From Pontivivens sp032464575 (GTDB lineage Bacteria; Pseudomonadota; Alphaproteobacteria; Rhodobacterales; Rhodobacteraceae): a stretch of 64,000 bases of DNA. Positions 33,852-42,064 of the stretch are shown piece by piece. Below the pieces are notes generated by a model that worked only from the letters and a program-made list of their open reading frames with translations, did not search any database and was not told the DNA's origin. The translations under genes were made by a program, and so were the position numbers. How positions within the stretch are numbered: position 1 is the stretch's first letter; each line of letters starts with the position of its first letter. The stretch spans positions 248,001-312,000 of the forward strand of contig JAWDKM010000006.1 of the NCBI GenBank assembly GCA_032464575.1. Reading direction: 5' to 3'.

Positions 33852-35297
33852 ATGAAACGCGACCGTCGCGTCAAGATCGTGGCCACGCTCGGCCCCGCCT
33901 CGTCCTCCCGCACCATGATCAAGTCGCTCTTCGAGGCTGGCGCCGACGTGTTCCGCCTCAACATGAGCCATGGCAGCCATGAGGAGATCGCGGAGCGTCA
34001 CCAGCTCATCCGCGAGATCGAGCACGAGACGCAGCGCCCGATCTGCATCCTCGCCGACCTGCAGGGGCCCAAGCTGCGCTGCGGCGTCTTCAAGGATGGC
34101 CCGGTCGAGCTGGAGGAGGGGCAGAGCTTCCGCTTTGACCTCGACGACAAGCCGGGCGATGCGACCCGCGTACAGCTTCCGCACAGGGAGATCTTCGAGG
34201 CGCTGGAGGCAGGTTCGACGCTGCTGGTCAACGACGGCAAGATCCGGCTGAAGGTCGAGGCCTGCGACAAGGAGAGTGCCGACTGCATCGTTGAGGTCGC
34301 GGGTGAGATCTCGAACCGCAAGGGCGTCAACGTGCCCGACGTGGTCCTCCCGCTCGCCGCCCTCAGCGAGAAGGACAAGAAGGACCTCGAATTCGTCTGC
34401 GAGCTCGGCGTCGACTGGCTGGCGCTCTCCTTCGTCCAGCGCGCCGCCGACATGGAGGAGGCCCGCACGCTCGCCAAGGGCCGCGCCGCCCTGATCGCGA
34501 AGATCGAGAAGCCCGCCGCCGTCCGCGCCTTCGACGAGATTCTGGAAGCGACCGATGGCGTCATGGTCGCCCGCGGCGATCTGGGCGTCGAGCTGCCCGT
34601 GCAGGCCGTCCCGCCGATCCAGAAGAAGCTGATCCGCAAGTGCCGCGACGTGGGCAAGCCCGTGATCGTCGCCACCCAGATGATGGAGAGCATGATCTCC
34701 GCTCCGGTACCCACACGCGCCGAGGTCTCCGACGTCGCTCACGCGATCTACGAGGGGGCCGATGCGGTTATGCTGTCTGCGGAGTCCGCCGCCGGTGACT
34801 ACCCGGTCGAGGCGGTGCAGACCATGAACGACGTCGCGGTGGAGGTCGAGAGGGACGCCGTCTACCGCCAGATCATCGAGGCGAGCCGCACCCGCACCCA
34901 TCGCGGCCAGGCCGACGCCATCACCACCGCCGCGCGCGAGGTGGCCGAGACGATCGAGGTGAAGGCGATCTGCACCTTCACCCATTCGGGCACCACCGCG
35001 ATCCTCGCGAGCCGCGAGAAGCCGCGTGTTCCGGTTCTCGCACTCACCCCGATGATCTCCACGGCGCGGCGGCTCTCGCTCGTCTGGGGCCTGCATTGCG
35101 TCATCACGCCGGAGGTCAACCGCTTCAAGCTCGCCGTCGTCGCCGCGGTGCGCGCCGCGGTCCAGCAAGGCTTCGCCGAGGAAACGGACAAGATCATCGT
35201 GACCGCGGGCGTGCCCTTCAACATGCCGGGCACCACGAACATCCTGCGCGTGGCACCCTGCCGGGAGAAGGACATTTACGAGGGCGAACAGGGGTGA
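33852..35297 (+). CDS. pyk: pyruvate kinase
   Basis: A 481-residue glycolytic enzyme converting phosphoenolpyruvate and ADP to pyruvate and ATP. Signatures are KIVATLGPASSSRTMI, FRLNMSHG, LADLQGPKLR, the active-site Lys in LIAKIEKPAAV, VMVARGDLGVELP, and the C-terminal domain with THSGTTAILASR. ATG 33852 with AAGGA in front is preferred over the frame opening at 33777. A small membrane protein gene overlaps its stop by GTGA. Confidence 0.95.
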   Translation: MKRDRRVKIVATLGPASSSRTMIKSLFEAGADVFRLNMSHGSHEEIAERHQLIREIEHETQRPICILADLQGPKLRCGVFKDGPVELEEGQSFRFDLDDKPGDATRVQLPHREIFEALEAGSTLLVNDGKIRLKVEACDKESADCIVEVAGEISNRKGVNVPDVVLPLAALSEKDKKDLEFVCELGVDWLALSFVQRAADMEEARTLAKGRAALIAKIEKPAAVRAFDEILEATDGVMVARGDLGVELPVQAVPPIQKKLIRKCRDVGKPVIVATQMMESMISAPVPTRAEVSDVAHAIYEGADAVMLSAESAAGDYPVEAVQTMNDVAVEVERDAVYRQIIEASRTRTHRGQADAITTAAREVAETIEVKAICTFTHSGTTAILASREKPRVPVLALTPMISTARRLSLVWGLHCVITPEVNRFKLAVVAAVRAAVQQGFAEETDKIIVTAGVPFNMPGTTNILRVAPCREKDIYEGEQG

Positions 35298-35518
35298 GCG
35301 CCCTCGACTGGCTGCTCGTCGCCTACGCCGCGTCGATCCTCGCGCTGATCGGGCGGGGTGTCGACGCGGTGCTGTCGAACGACGGCTGGCTACGACCCGC
35401 CTTCTGGGCCGGAACGGCGCTGGGCCTCGGCCTCTTCATCGAGTTCGTGACCCCGGCGCCTGCGAGTTTCGGTGCGGTGATGCTGGCGCTGATCAACCTT
35501 GCGGCGCAGGTGCTCTGA
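35294..35518 (+). CDS. small membrane protein, 74 residues, unknown function
   Basis: Starts at GTG 35294 inside the pyk stop codon. MSALDWLLVAYAASILALIG and WAGTALGLGLFIEFV... give two to three hydrophobic segments. The overlap implies co-translation with pyruvate kinase. No family recognised. Confidence 0.65.
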   Translation: MSALDWLLVAYAASILALIGRGVDAVLSNDGWLRPAFWAGTALGLGLFIEFVTPAPASFGAVMLALINLAAQVL

Positions 35519-35530
35519 GGGGTCTGGCGT

Positions 35531-35542
35531 CCCCCCCCCCCC
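35531..35542. repeat. 12-base poly-C tract
   Basis: An uninterrupted run of 12 C residues, 12 bases after the preceding stop codon. It may be slippage-prone in vivo or during sequencing. Confidence 0.8.
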
Positions 35543-35581
35543 GGCGCGCACTGCTGATCGCCTGGATCTCCGCACCGAAAG

Positions 35582-35731
35582 GCCCCGGATCAGGTCCGGG
35601 GCGGTTGCACAAGGCTCCACCGTCCCGGCCGAAGCGCCGGGACAGCCCTCCTCCCTATGCGGCGTCATCCTTGTACCCGACCCGGGGATCTCCTGATGCG
35701 TGTCATGGCCGGGCCAAGCTCGGCCATGACA
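35582..35731. repeat. cluster of three REP-like palindromes in a gene-free stretch
   Basis: Three perfect inverted repeats follow each other: 35582-35602 (GCCCCGGA/TCCGGGGC), 35622-35643 (GTCCCGGC/GCCGGGAC) and 35701-35731 (TGTCATGGCCG/CGGCCATGACA, 9-nt centre). The gap 35519-36013 holds no credible gene: the open frames present have no ribosome binding site and no recognisable product. Similar short GC-rich extragenic palindromes are dispersed in many alphaproteobacterial genomes, so this is probably a REP/BIME-like mosaic. Confidence 0.6.
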
Positions 35732-36013
35732 GCTCTTGGAAGAGTTCTTCCGTCCCGGTCGTCTATCAACTCCCGTTCTCGAAACACCCTTCCGCCCGGC
35801 GGCAAAGCTGGGTTGCGCCCGCCTGGGGCTCCACCCGGAGGGTGCGTCGGCGATGCCGGTCGCAGAAGGCGCGACACCCATGCCTGAGAGCGCGGACCTG
35901 TCGATCCGGTTCAACACGCTCCCCTCAGATCGGGCGTTGCCCTCGTCGCTCCGAAACGCCCCGGCCCGTCGCCTCCCCTTGACACGCTGCGCCGCGACTG
36001 CGATCCCGGATAT

Positions 36014-36090
36014 GCGACAGGGGCGCTCGTTTACTCGGGCTGAGAAGAACCCTCGAACCTGAACCGGATAATGCCGGCGGAGGAAGTCGC
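36014..36090 (+). ncRNA. TPP riboswitch (THI element)
   Basis: The outer stem GCGAC (36014-36018)/GTCGC (36086-36090) encloses the conserved elements CTGAGA (36040-36045), ACCTGA (36057-36062) and GGATAATGCC (36066-36075) in the correct order for a thiamine pyrophosphate riboswitch. It lies 61 bases before thiM and should turn down thiM-thiE-thiD when thiamine pyrophosphate is plentiful. Confidence 0.92.
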
Positions 36091-36130
36091 GGTGGTCGGA
36101 CGCGGCATCTGCCGCCTTTCGCCCCCGTCC

Positions 36131-36148
36131 CTCCCCGCCGCAGGGGAG
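36131..36148 (+). promoter_or_regulatory. riboswitch expression platform: hairpin hiding the thiM ribosome binding site
   Basis: CTCCCC (36131-36136) is perfectly complementary to GGGGAG (36143-36148), the purine-rich site just before the thiM start. This hairpin would block translation initiation, so the upstream TPP riboswitch probably acts on translation. No terminator T-run is present. Confidence 0.65.
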
Positions 36149-36150
36149 AG

Positions 36151-36942
36151 ATGATGGAACATCCCGGACAGTACCTCGCGACGATGCGGGACACCGCACC
36201 GCTGGTCCACAACATCACCAATTTCGTCGCCATGAACGTGATGGCCAACGTGCTGATCGCGGCGGGCGCCTCGCCCGCCATGGTCCATGCCCGCGCCGAG
36301 GTGGCGGAGTTCGCCGGGATCGCCGCAGCGCTGACCGTAAATATCGGCACCGCCGACCCCGAATGGGCGCGAGCGATGGAGGAGGCGGCCGCCGTGATGA
36401 CCTCCGCCGGTCGTCCCTGGGTGCTCGACCCGGTCGGCATCGGCGCCACCCGGTTCCGGCAGGAGCTCTGCGCCCGCCTGATCGAAGCGCGGCCCACGGT
36501 GGTGCGAGGCAACGCGTCCGAAATCCTCGCCCTCGCCGGAACGGCCGCTCGGGCCCTCGGCGTCGATGCGGGCGACAGCGTCGCGGCGGCGGAGGATGCG
36601 GCCCGCGCCCTTGCCACCCGCACCGGCGGCGTCGTCGCGGTGACCGGGGCCGAGGACTTCGTGACCGACGGCACAAGCGGCCTGCGCGTCGGCAACGGGC
36701 ACCCGCTCATGACCAAGGTCACCGCCCTCGGCTGCTCCCTGACCGGCGTGGTCGGCGCGTTCTGCGTGGGGCAGCCGCCGCTGGAGGCCACCGCCGCGGC
36801 GCTCGCCCATTACGGCATCGCGGGTGAGCGCGCGGCGGCGCTGGCGACAGGGCCCGGCAGCTTCCAGGTCGCGTTCCTCGATGCCCTTCATGCCGTGACC
36901 CCGGCGGAGGTGGACGCGGGCGCGCGGATCGTCCCGGCATGA
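36151..36942 (+). CDS. thiM: hydroxyethylthiazole kinase
   Basis: A 263-residue ribokinase-like kinase that phosphorylates 4-methyl-5-hydroxyethylthiazole for thiamine salvage. Family features are PLVHNITNFVAMNVMANVLIAAGASPAM, WVLDPVGIGATRFR, VRGNASEILALAG, and the catalytic VTALGCSLTGVVGAF. The gene begins with two ATG codons (36151 and 36154); the second has better spacing from GGGGAG. It overlaps thiE by ATGA and sits behind the TPP riboswitch. Confidence 0.94.
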   Translation: MMEHPGQYLATMRDTAPLVHNITNFVAMNVMANVLIAAGASPAMVHARAEVAEFAGIAAALTVNIGTADPEWARAMEEAAAVMTSAGRPWVLDPVGIGATRFRQELCARLIEARPTVVRGNASEILALAGTAARALGVDAGDSVAAAEDAARALATRTGGVVAVTGAEDFVTDGTSGLRVGNGHPLMTKVTALGCSLTGVVGAFCVGQPPLEATAAALAHYGIAGERAAALATGPGSFQVAFLDALHAVTPAEVDAGARIVPA

Positions 36943-37553
36943 TCGGCCCGATCTACTTCGTCACCGATCCCGGTGCGCCGCTGACCTTCGCCGCCCAGGC
37001 CCGGGCGGCGGCTCGCGGCGGCGCCTCTACCATCCAGCTGCGCGAGAAGATGCTGCCGGATGCGGAGCTCATCCCGCTGGCCCGCGGGCTCAAGGACTTG
37101 CTCGCGCCGCACGGCATCCAGCTGATCGTCAACGATCGGATCGAGGTCGCCTGTGCCGCGGATGCCGATGGGCTGCATATCGGGCAGGGCGACGGCGACC
37201 CGCGTGCGGCGCGGGCCGCGCTCGGCCCCGGCAAGCTTCTTGGCCTCTCGATCGAGAATGCCGACCAGCTCGCCGCGATCCCGGAGGGTACGGTCGACTA
37301 TCTCGGCGTCGGTCCGGTGCGCGCCACCGCCACGAAGCCGGACCACGCGCCGCCCATCGGCTTCGACGGGCTCACGCGGATCGTTGCCGCGACGCCGCTG
37401 CCCTGCGTGGCCATCGGCGGCATAGGGCCGGGCGACATGGCGGCAGTGCGCGCGAGTGGCGCGGTGGGGGCTGCCATGGTCTCCGCCATCTCCCGCGCGC
37501 CCGATCCGGAGGCCGCGACACGCTCCCTGCTGACCGAATGGAGGGCCTCATGA
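36939..37553 (+). CDS. thiE: thiamine-phosphate synthase
   Basis: A 204-residue TIM-barrel enzyme that joins hydroxymethylpyrimidine diphosphate to thiazole phosphate. Characteristic elements are IQLREKMLPDAELI, LIVNDRIEVACAADADGLHIGQGD, YLGVGPVRATATKPDHAPP and CVAIGGIGPGDM. It takes the products of ThiM and ThiD encoded on either side, with 4-base overlaps on both ends, so the three form one translational unit. Confidence 0.94.
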   Translation: MIGPIYFVTDPGAPLTFAAQARAAARGGASTIQLREKMLPDAELIPLARGLKDLLAPHGIQLIVNDRIEVACAADADGLHIGQGDGDPRAARAALGPGKLLGLSIENADQLAAIPEGTVDYLGVGPVRATATKPDHAPPIGFDGLTRIVAATPLPCVAIGGIGPGDMAAVRASGAVGAAMVSAISRAPDPEAATRSLLTEWRAS

Positions 37554-38359
37554 TCCCCAACATCCTGTCCATTGCAGGCTCCGACCCCTCGGGCGGCGCC
37601 GGCATCCAGGCCGATGTCAAGGCGATCAGCGCAAATGGCGGCTACGCCATGGCGGCGCTGACCGCGCTGACCGCGCAGAACACCCGCGGCGTGGCGGCGG
37701 CGGAGATGATCTCGCCCAATTTCGTGGCCCGCCAGATCGAGATGGTGCGCGACGACATCCGCATCGATGCGGTGAAGACCGGGATGCTCGGCACCGCCGA
37801 TATCATCCGCGCCGTAGCCGGGGCGCTGGCCGACCTCAAGGCGCCTATCGTCGTCGATCCGGTCATGGTCGCGAAGGGTGGCCATCGCCTGCTCGCGCCC
37901 GAGGCCGTCGGTGCCCTACGCGAAGATCTGTTGCCCATCGCGACCGTGCTGACCCCGAACCTGCCGGAGGCCGCCGATCTGCTCGATATTGCGGAGGCCA
38001 CCACTCCGGCGCAGATGGAGGCGCAGGCCCGCGATCTCCTCTCTCTCGGCCCCGACGCGGTGCTGCTGAAGGGCGGGCATCTCGCCGGGGGTGACAGCCC
38101 CGACCTGCTCGCCGCGTCCGACGGGCTGACATGGCTGGAGGGGGAGCGCCACGCGACCGCCAACACCCACGGCACCGGCTGCACGCTCTCCGCGGCGCTG
38201 GCCGCGCTGCTCGCCCGCGGTCTGCCGCTGCCCGACGCGGCCGCCGCGGCCAAGCGCTATGTCGCGTCCGCCATTGCCGCCTCCGACCGGCTCGATGTCG
38301 GGGGAGGCCACGGGCCGGTCCACCATTTCCACACCTTCGAGAAGGGACAAACCGAATGA
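37550..38359 (+). CDS. thiD: bifunctional hydroxymethylpyrimidine kinase/phosphomethylpyrimidine kinase
   Basis: A 269-residue ribokinase-fold enzyme with IAGSDPSGGAGIQADVKAIS, TALTAQNTRGV, KTGMLGTADII, VVDPVMVAKGGHRLL and the catalytic NTHGTGCTLSAALAA. It phosphorylates HMP twice to give the pyrimidine substrate of ThiE. ATG 37550 overlaps the thiE stop; the frame opens four codons earlier at 37538, but the overlap start is preferred. Its own stop overlaps the following SDR gene. Confidence 0.94.
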   Translation: MIPNILSIAGSDPSGGAGIQADVKAISANGGYAMAALTALTAQNTRGVAAAEMISPNFVARQIEMVRDDIRIDAVKTGMLGTADIIRAVAGALADLKAPIVVDPVMVAKGGHRLLAPEAVGALREDLLPIATVLTPNLPEAADLLDIAEATTPAQMEAQARDLLSLGPDAVLLKGGHLAGGDSPDLLAASDGLTWLEGERHATANTHGTGCTLSAALAALLARGLPLPDAAAAAKRYVASAIAASDRLDVGGGHGPVHHFHTFEKGQTE

Positions 38360-39120
38360 CGTCTACCTTGCAGGACCAGTGCGTCCTCGTGACCGGCGCC
38401 GGGCGCGGCCTGGGTGCGGCCATCGCCACCGCCTTCGTGCGGGAGGGTGCGCGCGTCGCGATCAACTACCGCAACAGCGCCGATGCGGCCCGGGCTCTCG
38501 CGGGCCAACTCGGCGCCCGGGCGCTTCCCGTACAGGCCGACGTCACGGATTCCGACGCCGTCGAGGAGATGATCGCCATGGTCGAGGAGCGGTTCGGCGC
38601 GCCCACCACGATCATCCACAACGCGCTCGCCGATTACAGCTTCAACGGCGATGCGCGCACCCATCTCGACACGCTGGCCTGGGAGCATATCGCGCGGCAG
38701 GGGGAGACGGCGGTGGGCGGTGCACTCAACCTGATCCGCGCCATGCGCCCACGCTGGGAGGCCGCCGGGGACGGGCGGCTGATCACCATCGGCACCAACC
38801 TCGTGCAGAACCCGGTCGTGCCCTATCACGACTACACGGCCGCGAAATCGGCCCTGCTGGCACTTACCCGGACGGCGGCAAAGGAGCTCGGGCCCCTCGG
38901 CGTCACGGTCAACATGGTCTCCGGCGGGCTGCTGCGCACCACCGATGCCAGTGCCGCAACGCCGGAGGAAGTGTTCGACATCGTCGCCGCCCAGACCCCG
39001 CTCGGCCGGGTCACGACACCTGAGGAGATGGCCGATGCCGTCCTCTTCTTCGCTAGCCCGTGGTCGCGGGCGGTCACAGGGCAGAACCTGATCGTCGACG
39101 GCGGCCTCGTCTTCGGCTAG
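38356..39120 (+). CDS. SDR-family oxidoreductase (3-oxoacyl-ACP reductase-like)
   Basis: A 254-residue classical SDR with VTGAGRGLGAAIATAF, a substrate Ser/Thr region LITIGTN, and the catalytic YTAAK in HDYTAAKSALLALTRTAAKELG. The C-terminus SGGLLRTTDASAATP is typical of FabG-like proteins used on varied substrates. Its ATG overlaps the thiD stop, so it may be expressed from the TPP-controlled operon; a link to thiamine metabolism is only suggested by position. It ends in a CTAG shared with the ArsR gene. Confidence 0.85.
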   Translation: MTSTLQDQCVLVTGAGRGLGAAIATAFVREGARVAINYRNSADAARALAGQLGARALPVQADVTDSDAVEEMIAMVEERFGAPTTIIHNALADYSFNGDARTHLDTLAWEHIARQGETAVGGALNLIRAMRPRWEAAGDGRLITIGTNLVQNPVVPYHDYTAAKSALLALTRTAAKELGPLGVTVNMVSGGLLRTTDASAATPEEVFDIVAAQTPLGRVTTPEEMADAVLFFASPWSRAVTGQNLIVDGGLVFG

Positions 39121-39452
39121 CTGCCCTGCACGTGATCGGCGAGGCGCACCAGTGCGGCGTCCCATTCCGCGCCAACTGCGTCGAGAAAGCGCTGCGCCTC
39201 GGTCAGGCGGCTAGGGCGCAGGGAGTAGCGGACCTCCCGCCCCGCCTTGCGCCGCCCGATGATGGCGGCGTCCTCCAGCACCCGCAGATGCTTGGTCACC
39301 GCCTGTCGCGTCAGGTCCGTGCCGCGCGCCAGCGCGGTGATCGACATGTCCGCACCGCCGCCGAGCCGCGCCACGATGGCGAGCCGTGTGGGATCGCCGA
39401 GTGCTCCGAAGAGCGGCGCGAGCGTGGCGGCGGCAGCGGGATCATGCGACAT
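39117..39452 (-). CDS. ArsR-family transcriptional regulator
   Basis: A 111-residue winged-helix regulator: LFGALGDPTRLAIVARL, then the recognition region LTRQAVTKHLRVLEDAAII and wing GRRKAGREVRYSL. No metal-binding Cys pair is seen, so it belongs to the non-metal subgroup that is usually paired with an SRPBCC (AHSA1) protein. That partner gene lies directly upstream and overlaps its start, but is interrupted by an amber codon. Confidence 0.88.
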   Translation of the reverse strand: MSHDPAAAATLAPLFGALGDPTRLAIVARLGGGADMSITALARGTDLTRQAVTKHLRVLEDAAIIGRRKAGREVRYSLRPSRLTEAQRFLDAVGAEWDAALVRLADHVQGS

Positions 39453-39897
39453 GGGCGGTCAGTTTCTCCATCTGTGCGGCCCAGCCCTTCTGGTTGCGCC
39501 GGAAGTGCGGCAGGCGCGTGCCTTCGGGCAGGCTCTCGAAGCCGATCTCCACCAGACGCAGCACCGTCGCATCGCCGTCGGGCTCCAGCTCGAATGTCAC
39601 CTTCGTCGTGCGCCCGTCGGCATGGGCGTCCTCGAACGGCAGATCCTCGTCCAGCGGCCAGGTGAAGCTGAAGCGGCGCGGCGCCTCCATCTCCTCGGTC
39701 CGCATGTAGATCGCCTTGCCGGGCGTTCCGTCGTAGCGCATGACGCCGCGCGTCACCTAACCGGGTACGAAGGGTCCGTCGAGGTCGCAGCGGAACCACG
39801 TGCCGAACTCCTTGTAGTCGGTCAGGGCGGTCCAGACCCTGTCCACCGGGGCTGCGATGCGCAGCTCCCGCTCGATCGTGTCAGCCAGGTCGGTCAT
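39442..39897 (-). pseudogene. SRPBCC/AHSA1-family protein gene interrupted by one in-frame TAG
   Basis: The frame from ATG 39897 reads MTDLADTIERELRIAAPVDRVW ... CDLDGPFVPG, meets TAG at 39757-39759, and then continues in the same frame without shift: VTRGVMRYDG ... FSFTWPLDEDLPFED ... KLTAHVA. Together the two halves give a normal SRPBCC domain of about 151 residues (ligand-binding fold used in ArsR-linked START-like proteins). A single C-to-T change in a CAG codon would explain the stop. The 3' part could restart at GTG 39756, but would lack the first strand and helices. Confidence 0.75.
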
Positions 39898-39967
39898 CGT
39901 GCTCTCCTATATGCAACTTATGGGTTGCCATATGGGAGGCGCGTGACAAAGCGCAACCTTTTGGTTT

Positions 39968-40156
39968 CTAGTTCAGCGCTCGACGCCCCCGGTCGATGCG
40001 CAGATAGTGCCCCAGCCGGGCCCGCGGCCCCTTCAGCGCGCGGCGGTGGAGCGTCTTGGCAGCGGGAGCGCTGCCCTCGGGTGCCGTGCGGCGGCGGACG
40101 GCGGTATAGGCGCGGACGAGCGCGCCGGAATCGCCATGACCCGTGATCTTGTGCAT
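39968..40156 (-). CDS. small basic protein, 62 residues, unknown function
   Basis: MHKITGHGDSGALVRAYTAV... is rich in Arg and Lys. A strong AGGAGGACAG ribosome binding site lies in front of ATG 40156, which supports translation. No family or motif recognised. Confidence 0.5.
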   Translation of the reverse strand: MHKITGHGDSGALVRAYTAVRRRTAPEGSAPAAKTLHRRALKGPRARLGHYLRIDRGRRALN

Positions 40157-40305
40157 TCTGTCCTCCTATGGATGGGGTCCCATCATAGCACGGATTCTCC
40201 TTGCCAAGCGGGCGCGATGCGTCTAATGCCACGCGCTCTATCCCGATGCGGCCGGCGACACGGGCTGCCGAGTCGCATCTTCACGACCCGACCAAGGAGA
40301 TCGAA

Positions 40306-40506
40306 ATGCCCAAGATGAAGACGAAGTCGAGCGCCAAGAAGCGCTTCAAGATGACCGCCTCCGGCCGCGTGAAGGCTGCGCAGGCCGGCAAGCGCCACGG
40401 CATGATCAAGCGGACCAGAAAGTTCATCCGCGACGCCCGCGGCACGACCGTCCTGTCGAAGCCCGACGAGGGCATCGTCAAGAAATACATGCCGTACAAC
40501 CGCTGA
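40306..40506 (+). CDS. rpmI: 50S ribosomal protein L35
   Basis: A 66-residue basic ribosomal protein with the family pattern MPKMKTKSSAKKRFKMTASG ... KRHGMIKRTRKFIRD. AAGGAG lies 7 bases before the ATG. The partner rplT follows after 16 bases; infC, often first in this operon, is not adjacent. Confidence 0.96.
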   Translation: MPKMKTKSSAKKRFKMTASGRVKAAQAGKRHGMIKRTRKFIRDARGTTVLSKPDEGIVKKYMPYNR

Positions 40507-40522
40507 TCAGGAGGCCAGGCAC

Positions 40523-40888
40523 ATGTCCCGAGTGAAATCCGGCAAGGTTACGCACGCCCGCCACCGCAAGGTCATCAAGCAGGCCAGAGGCTACTACGGC
40601 GCGCGCTCCACGAACTTCCGTACCGCAACGCAGGCCGTCGACAAGGCGCAGCAATATGCGACCCGCGACCGCAAGGCGCGCAAGCGCAACTTCCGCGCCC
40701 TGTGGATCCAGCGCATCAACGCCGGCGTCCGCGCCCATGACGAGGCGATGACCTACAGCCGCTTCATCAACGGCCTGTCCCTCGCCGGCATCGAGGTGGA
40801 CCGCAAGGTCCTCGCCGATCTCGCCGTGCACGAGCCCGAGGCGTTCAACGCCATCGTGGACCAGGCGAAGGCCGCGCTGCCCGCTTAA
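40523..40888 (+). CDS. rplT: 50S ribosomal protein L20
   Basis: A 121-residue protein that binds 23S rRNA and is needed early in 50S assembly. It shows SRVKSGKVTHARHRKVIKQARGYYGARS and RNFRALWIQRINAGVRAHDEAMTYSRFINGL. In many bacteria L20 represses its own operon by binding the leader; no leader structure could be resolved here. Length is normal. Confidence 0.96.
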   Translation: MSRVKSGKVTHARHRKVIKQARGYYGARSTNFRTATQAVDKAQQYATRDRKARKRNFRALWIQRINAGVRAHDEAMTYSRFINGLSLAGIEVDRKVLADLAVHEPEAFNAIVDQAKAALPA

Positions 40889-40920
40889 CCGCGGCGCAAC
40901 CTATACCAAAGAGATGTCGG

Positions 40921-40948
40921 GGGCCCTCGTACCAATGTGCGGGGGCCC
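40921..40948 (+). terminator. probable terminator after rplT
   Basis: Two GGGCCC blocks (40921-40926 and 40943-40948), each self-complementary, can pair across a 16-nt loop and are followed by TTAT. The position 32 bases after the rplT stop fits an operon end. The T-run is short, so this is a moderate call. Confidence 0.45.
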
Positions 40949-40993
40949 TTATGCTGTCCCGGTGGGAACCGAACGTGGGGAAGGGCGCGACGC

Positions 40994-42064
40994 ATGGCGC
41001 GCATCAGCGAACTGCACTACTCGAATGCCTTCGCGGCATCGACCGGCATTGACGAATTCCTCGAGGTCTCCCTGTCCCAGGCGGAGGAGGCGGACGAGGA
41101 CGATTTCGTCGTGGGCTTCTACCAGGCCGATGGTAGCTTCGGCGTCGCGATCTCGCTGACGGATGCGGGCGTGCGCAAATCCTTCGACGCGGACTCGAAG
41201 GAGTGGGTCTATGTCATCTCGGCCGACACCTTCCCGATCTTCCTGACCGACCCGGACGGCGGGGGTGCCACGAACTACGAGGCCTATGCGCTGGTCGACA
41301 GCTCCACTTCCACGGTCATAGACTTCTACGACATCGGCGGCGGGACGCAGAACATCACCGCCTCGGGCGGCCCGGCGGACGGGGCGACCTCCACCAACCT
41401 GCCGGTTCCGACCGATCCCAACAGCGCCACCTACTCGATCCAGTTCAACCAGCCCAACCCCGGCACACAGAGCAACGAGCCGATTTCGGAGGGCGGGTCC
41501 GGCGCGGTCTGCTTCGCCGCCGGAACGCGGATCGAGACGCCGCATGGCTCCCGGCCGATCGAGGATCTGCGGCCCGGAGATCTGGTCCTCACCCTCGATG
41601 CCGGTCCGCAGGCCGTGGTCTGGGCCGGCTGCACCCGCATGGTCGCCACCGGCCGCGCCCGCCCCGTGCGCATCGCGCCGGGAGTGCTGGGCAGCGCCTC
41701 CGCCCTCGTCGTCTCACCCCAGCATCGCCTGCTGCTGCGCGGCCCGCGAGCCATGCTGCTCTTTGGCACGGCGGAGCTTCTGGTGCCCGCCCGCGCGCTG
41801 GTCGACGGCCGCACCGCACGCCGGATCGCAGCGGGACCCGTCGATCATCACCACATCCTGCTCGACCGGCACCACGTGGTCCGCGCCAACGGTGTCGCGG
41901 CGGAGACCTTCCTGCCCGGCCGCACCGGCCTCGACGTGATGGACGCCGCCCTGCGCGAGACGCTGCTGGCCGCTCGCCCCGACCTGCGCGCGATGCCAGA
42001 GAGCTACGGCCCCGCCGCGCGCCCCCTCCTGCAGCCGCGCGAATACCGCCTGCTCGCCGCCTAG
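40994..42064 (+). CDS. Hint (hedgehog/intein) domain-containing protein
   Basis: A 356-residue protein. The N-terminal 165 residues are acidic and beta-rich with no known domain and no classical signal peptide. A Hint_2 domain starts at Cys173 (CFAAGTRIETPHGSRPIEDLRPGDLVLT) and continues with VSPQHRLLLRGP and VDHHHILLDRHHVVRANG. Such proteins are common in Rhodobacteraceae, often secreted by type I systems; Hint domains can cleave themselves at the Cys. No protease or secretion genes are adjacent. It ends in a CTAG shared with the hydrolase gene. Confidence 0.82.
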   Translation: MARISELHYSNAFAASTGIDEFLEVSLSQAEEADEDDFVVGFYQADGSFGVAISLTDAGVRKSFDADSKEWVYVISADTFPIFLTDPDGGGATNYEAYALVDSSTSTVIDFYDIGGGTQNITASGGPADGATSTNLPVPTDPNSATYSIQFNQPNPGTQSNEPISEGGSGAVCFAAGTRIETPHGSRPIEDLRPGDLVLTLDAGPQAVVWAGCTRMVATGRARPVRIAPGVLGSASALVVSPQHRLLLRGPRAMLLFGTAELLVPARALVDGRTARRIAAGPVDHHHILLDRHHVVRANGVAAETFLPGRTGLDVMDAALRETLLAARPDLRAMPESYGPAARPLLQPREYRLLAA

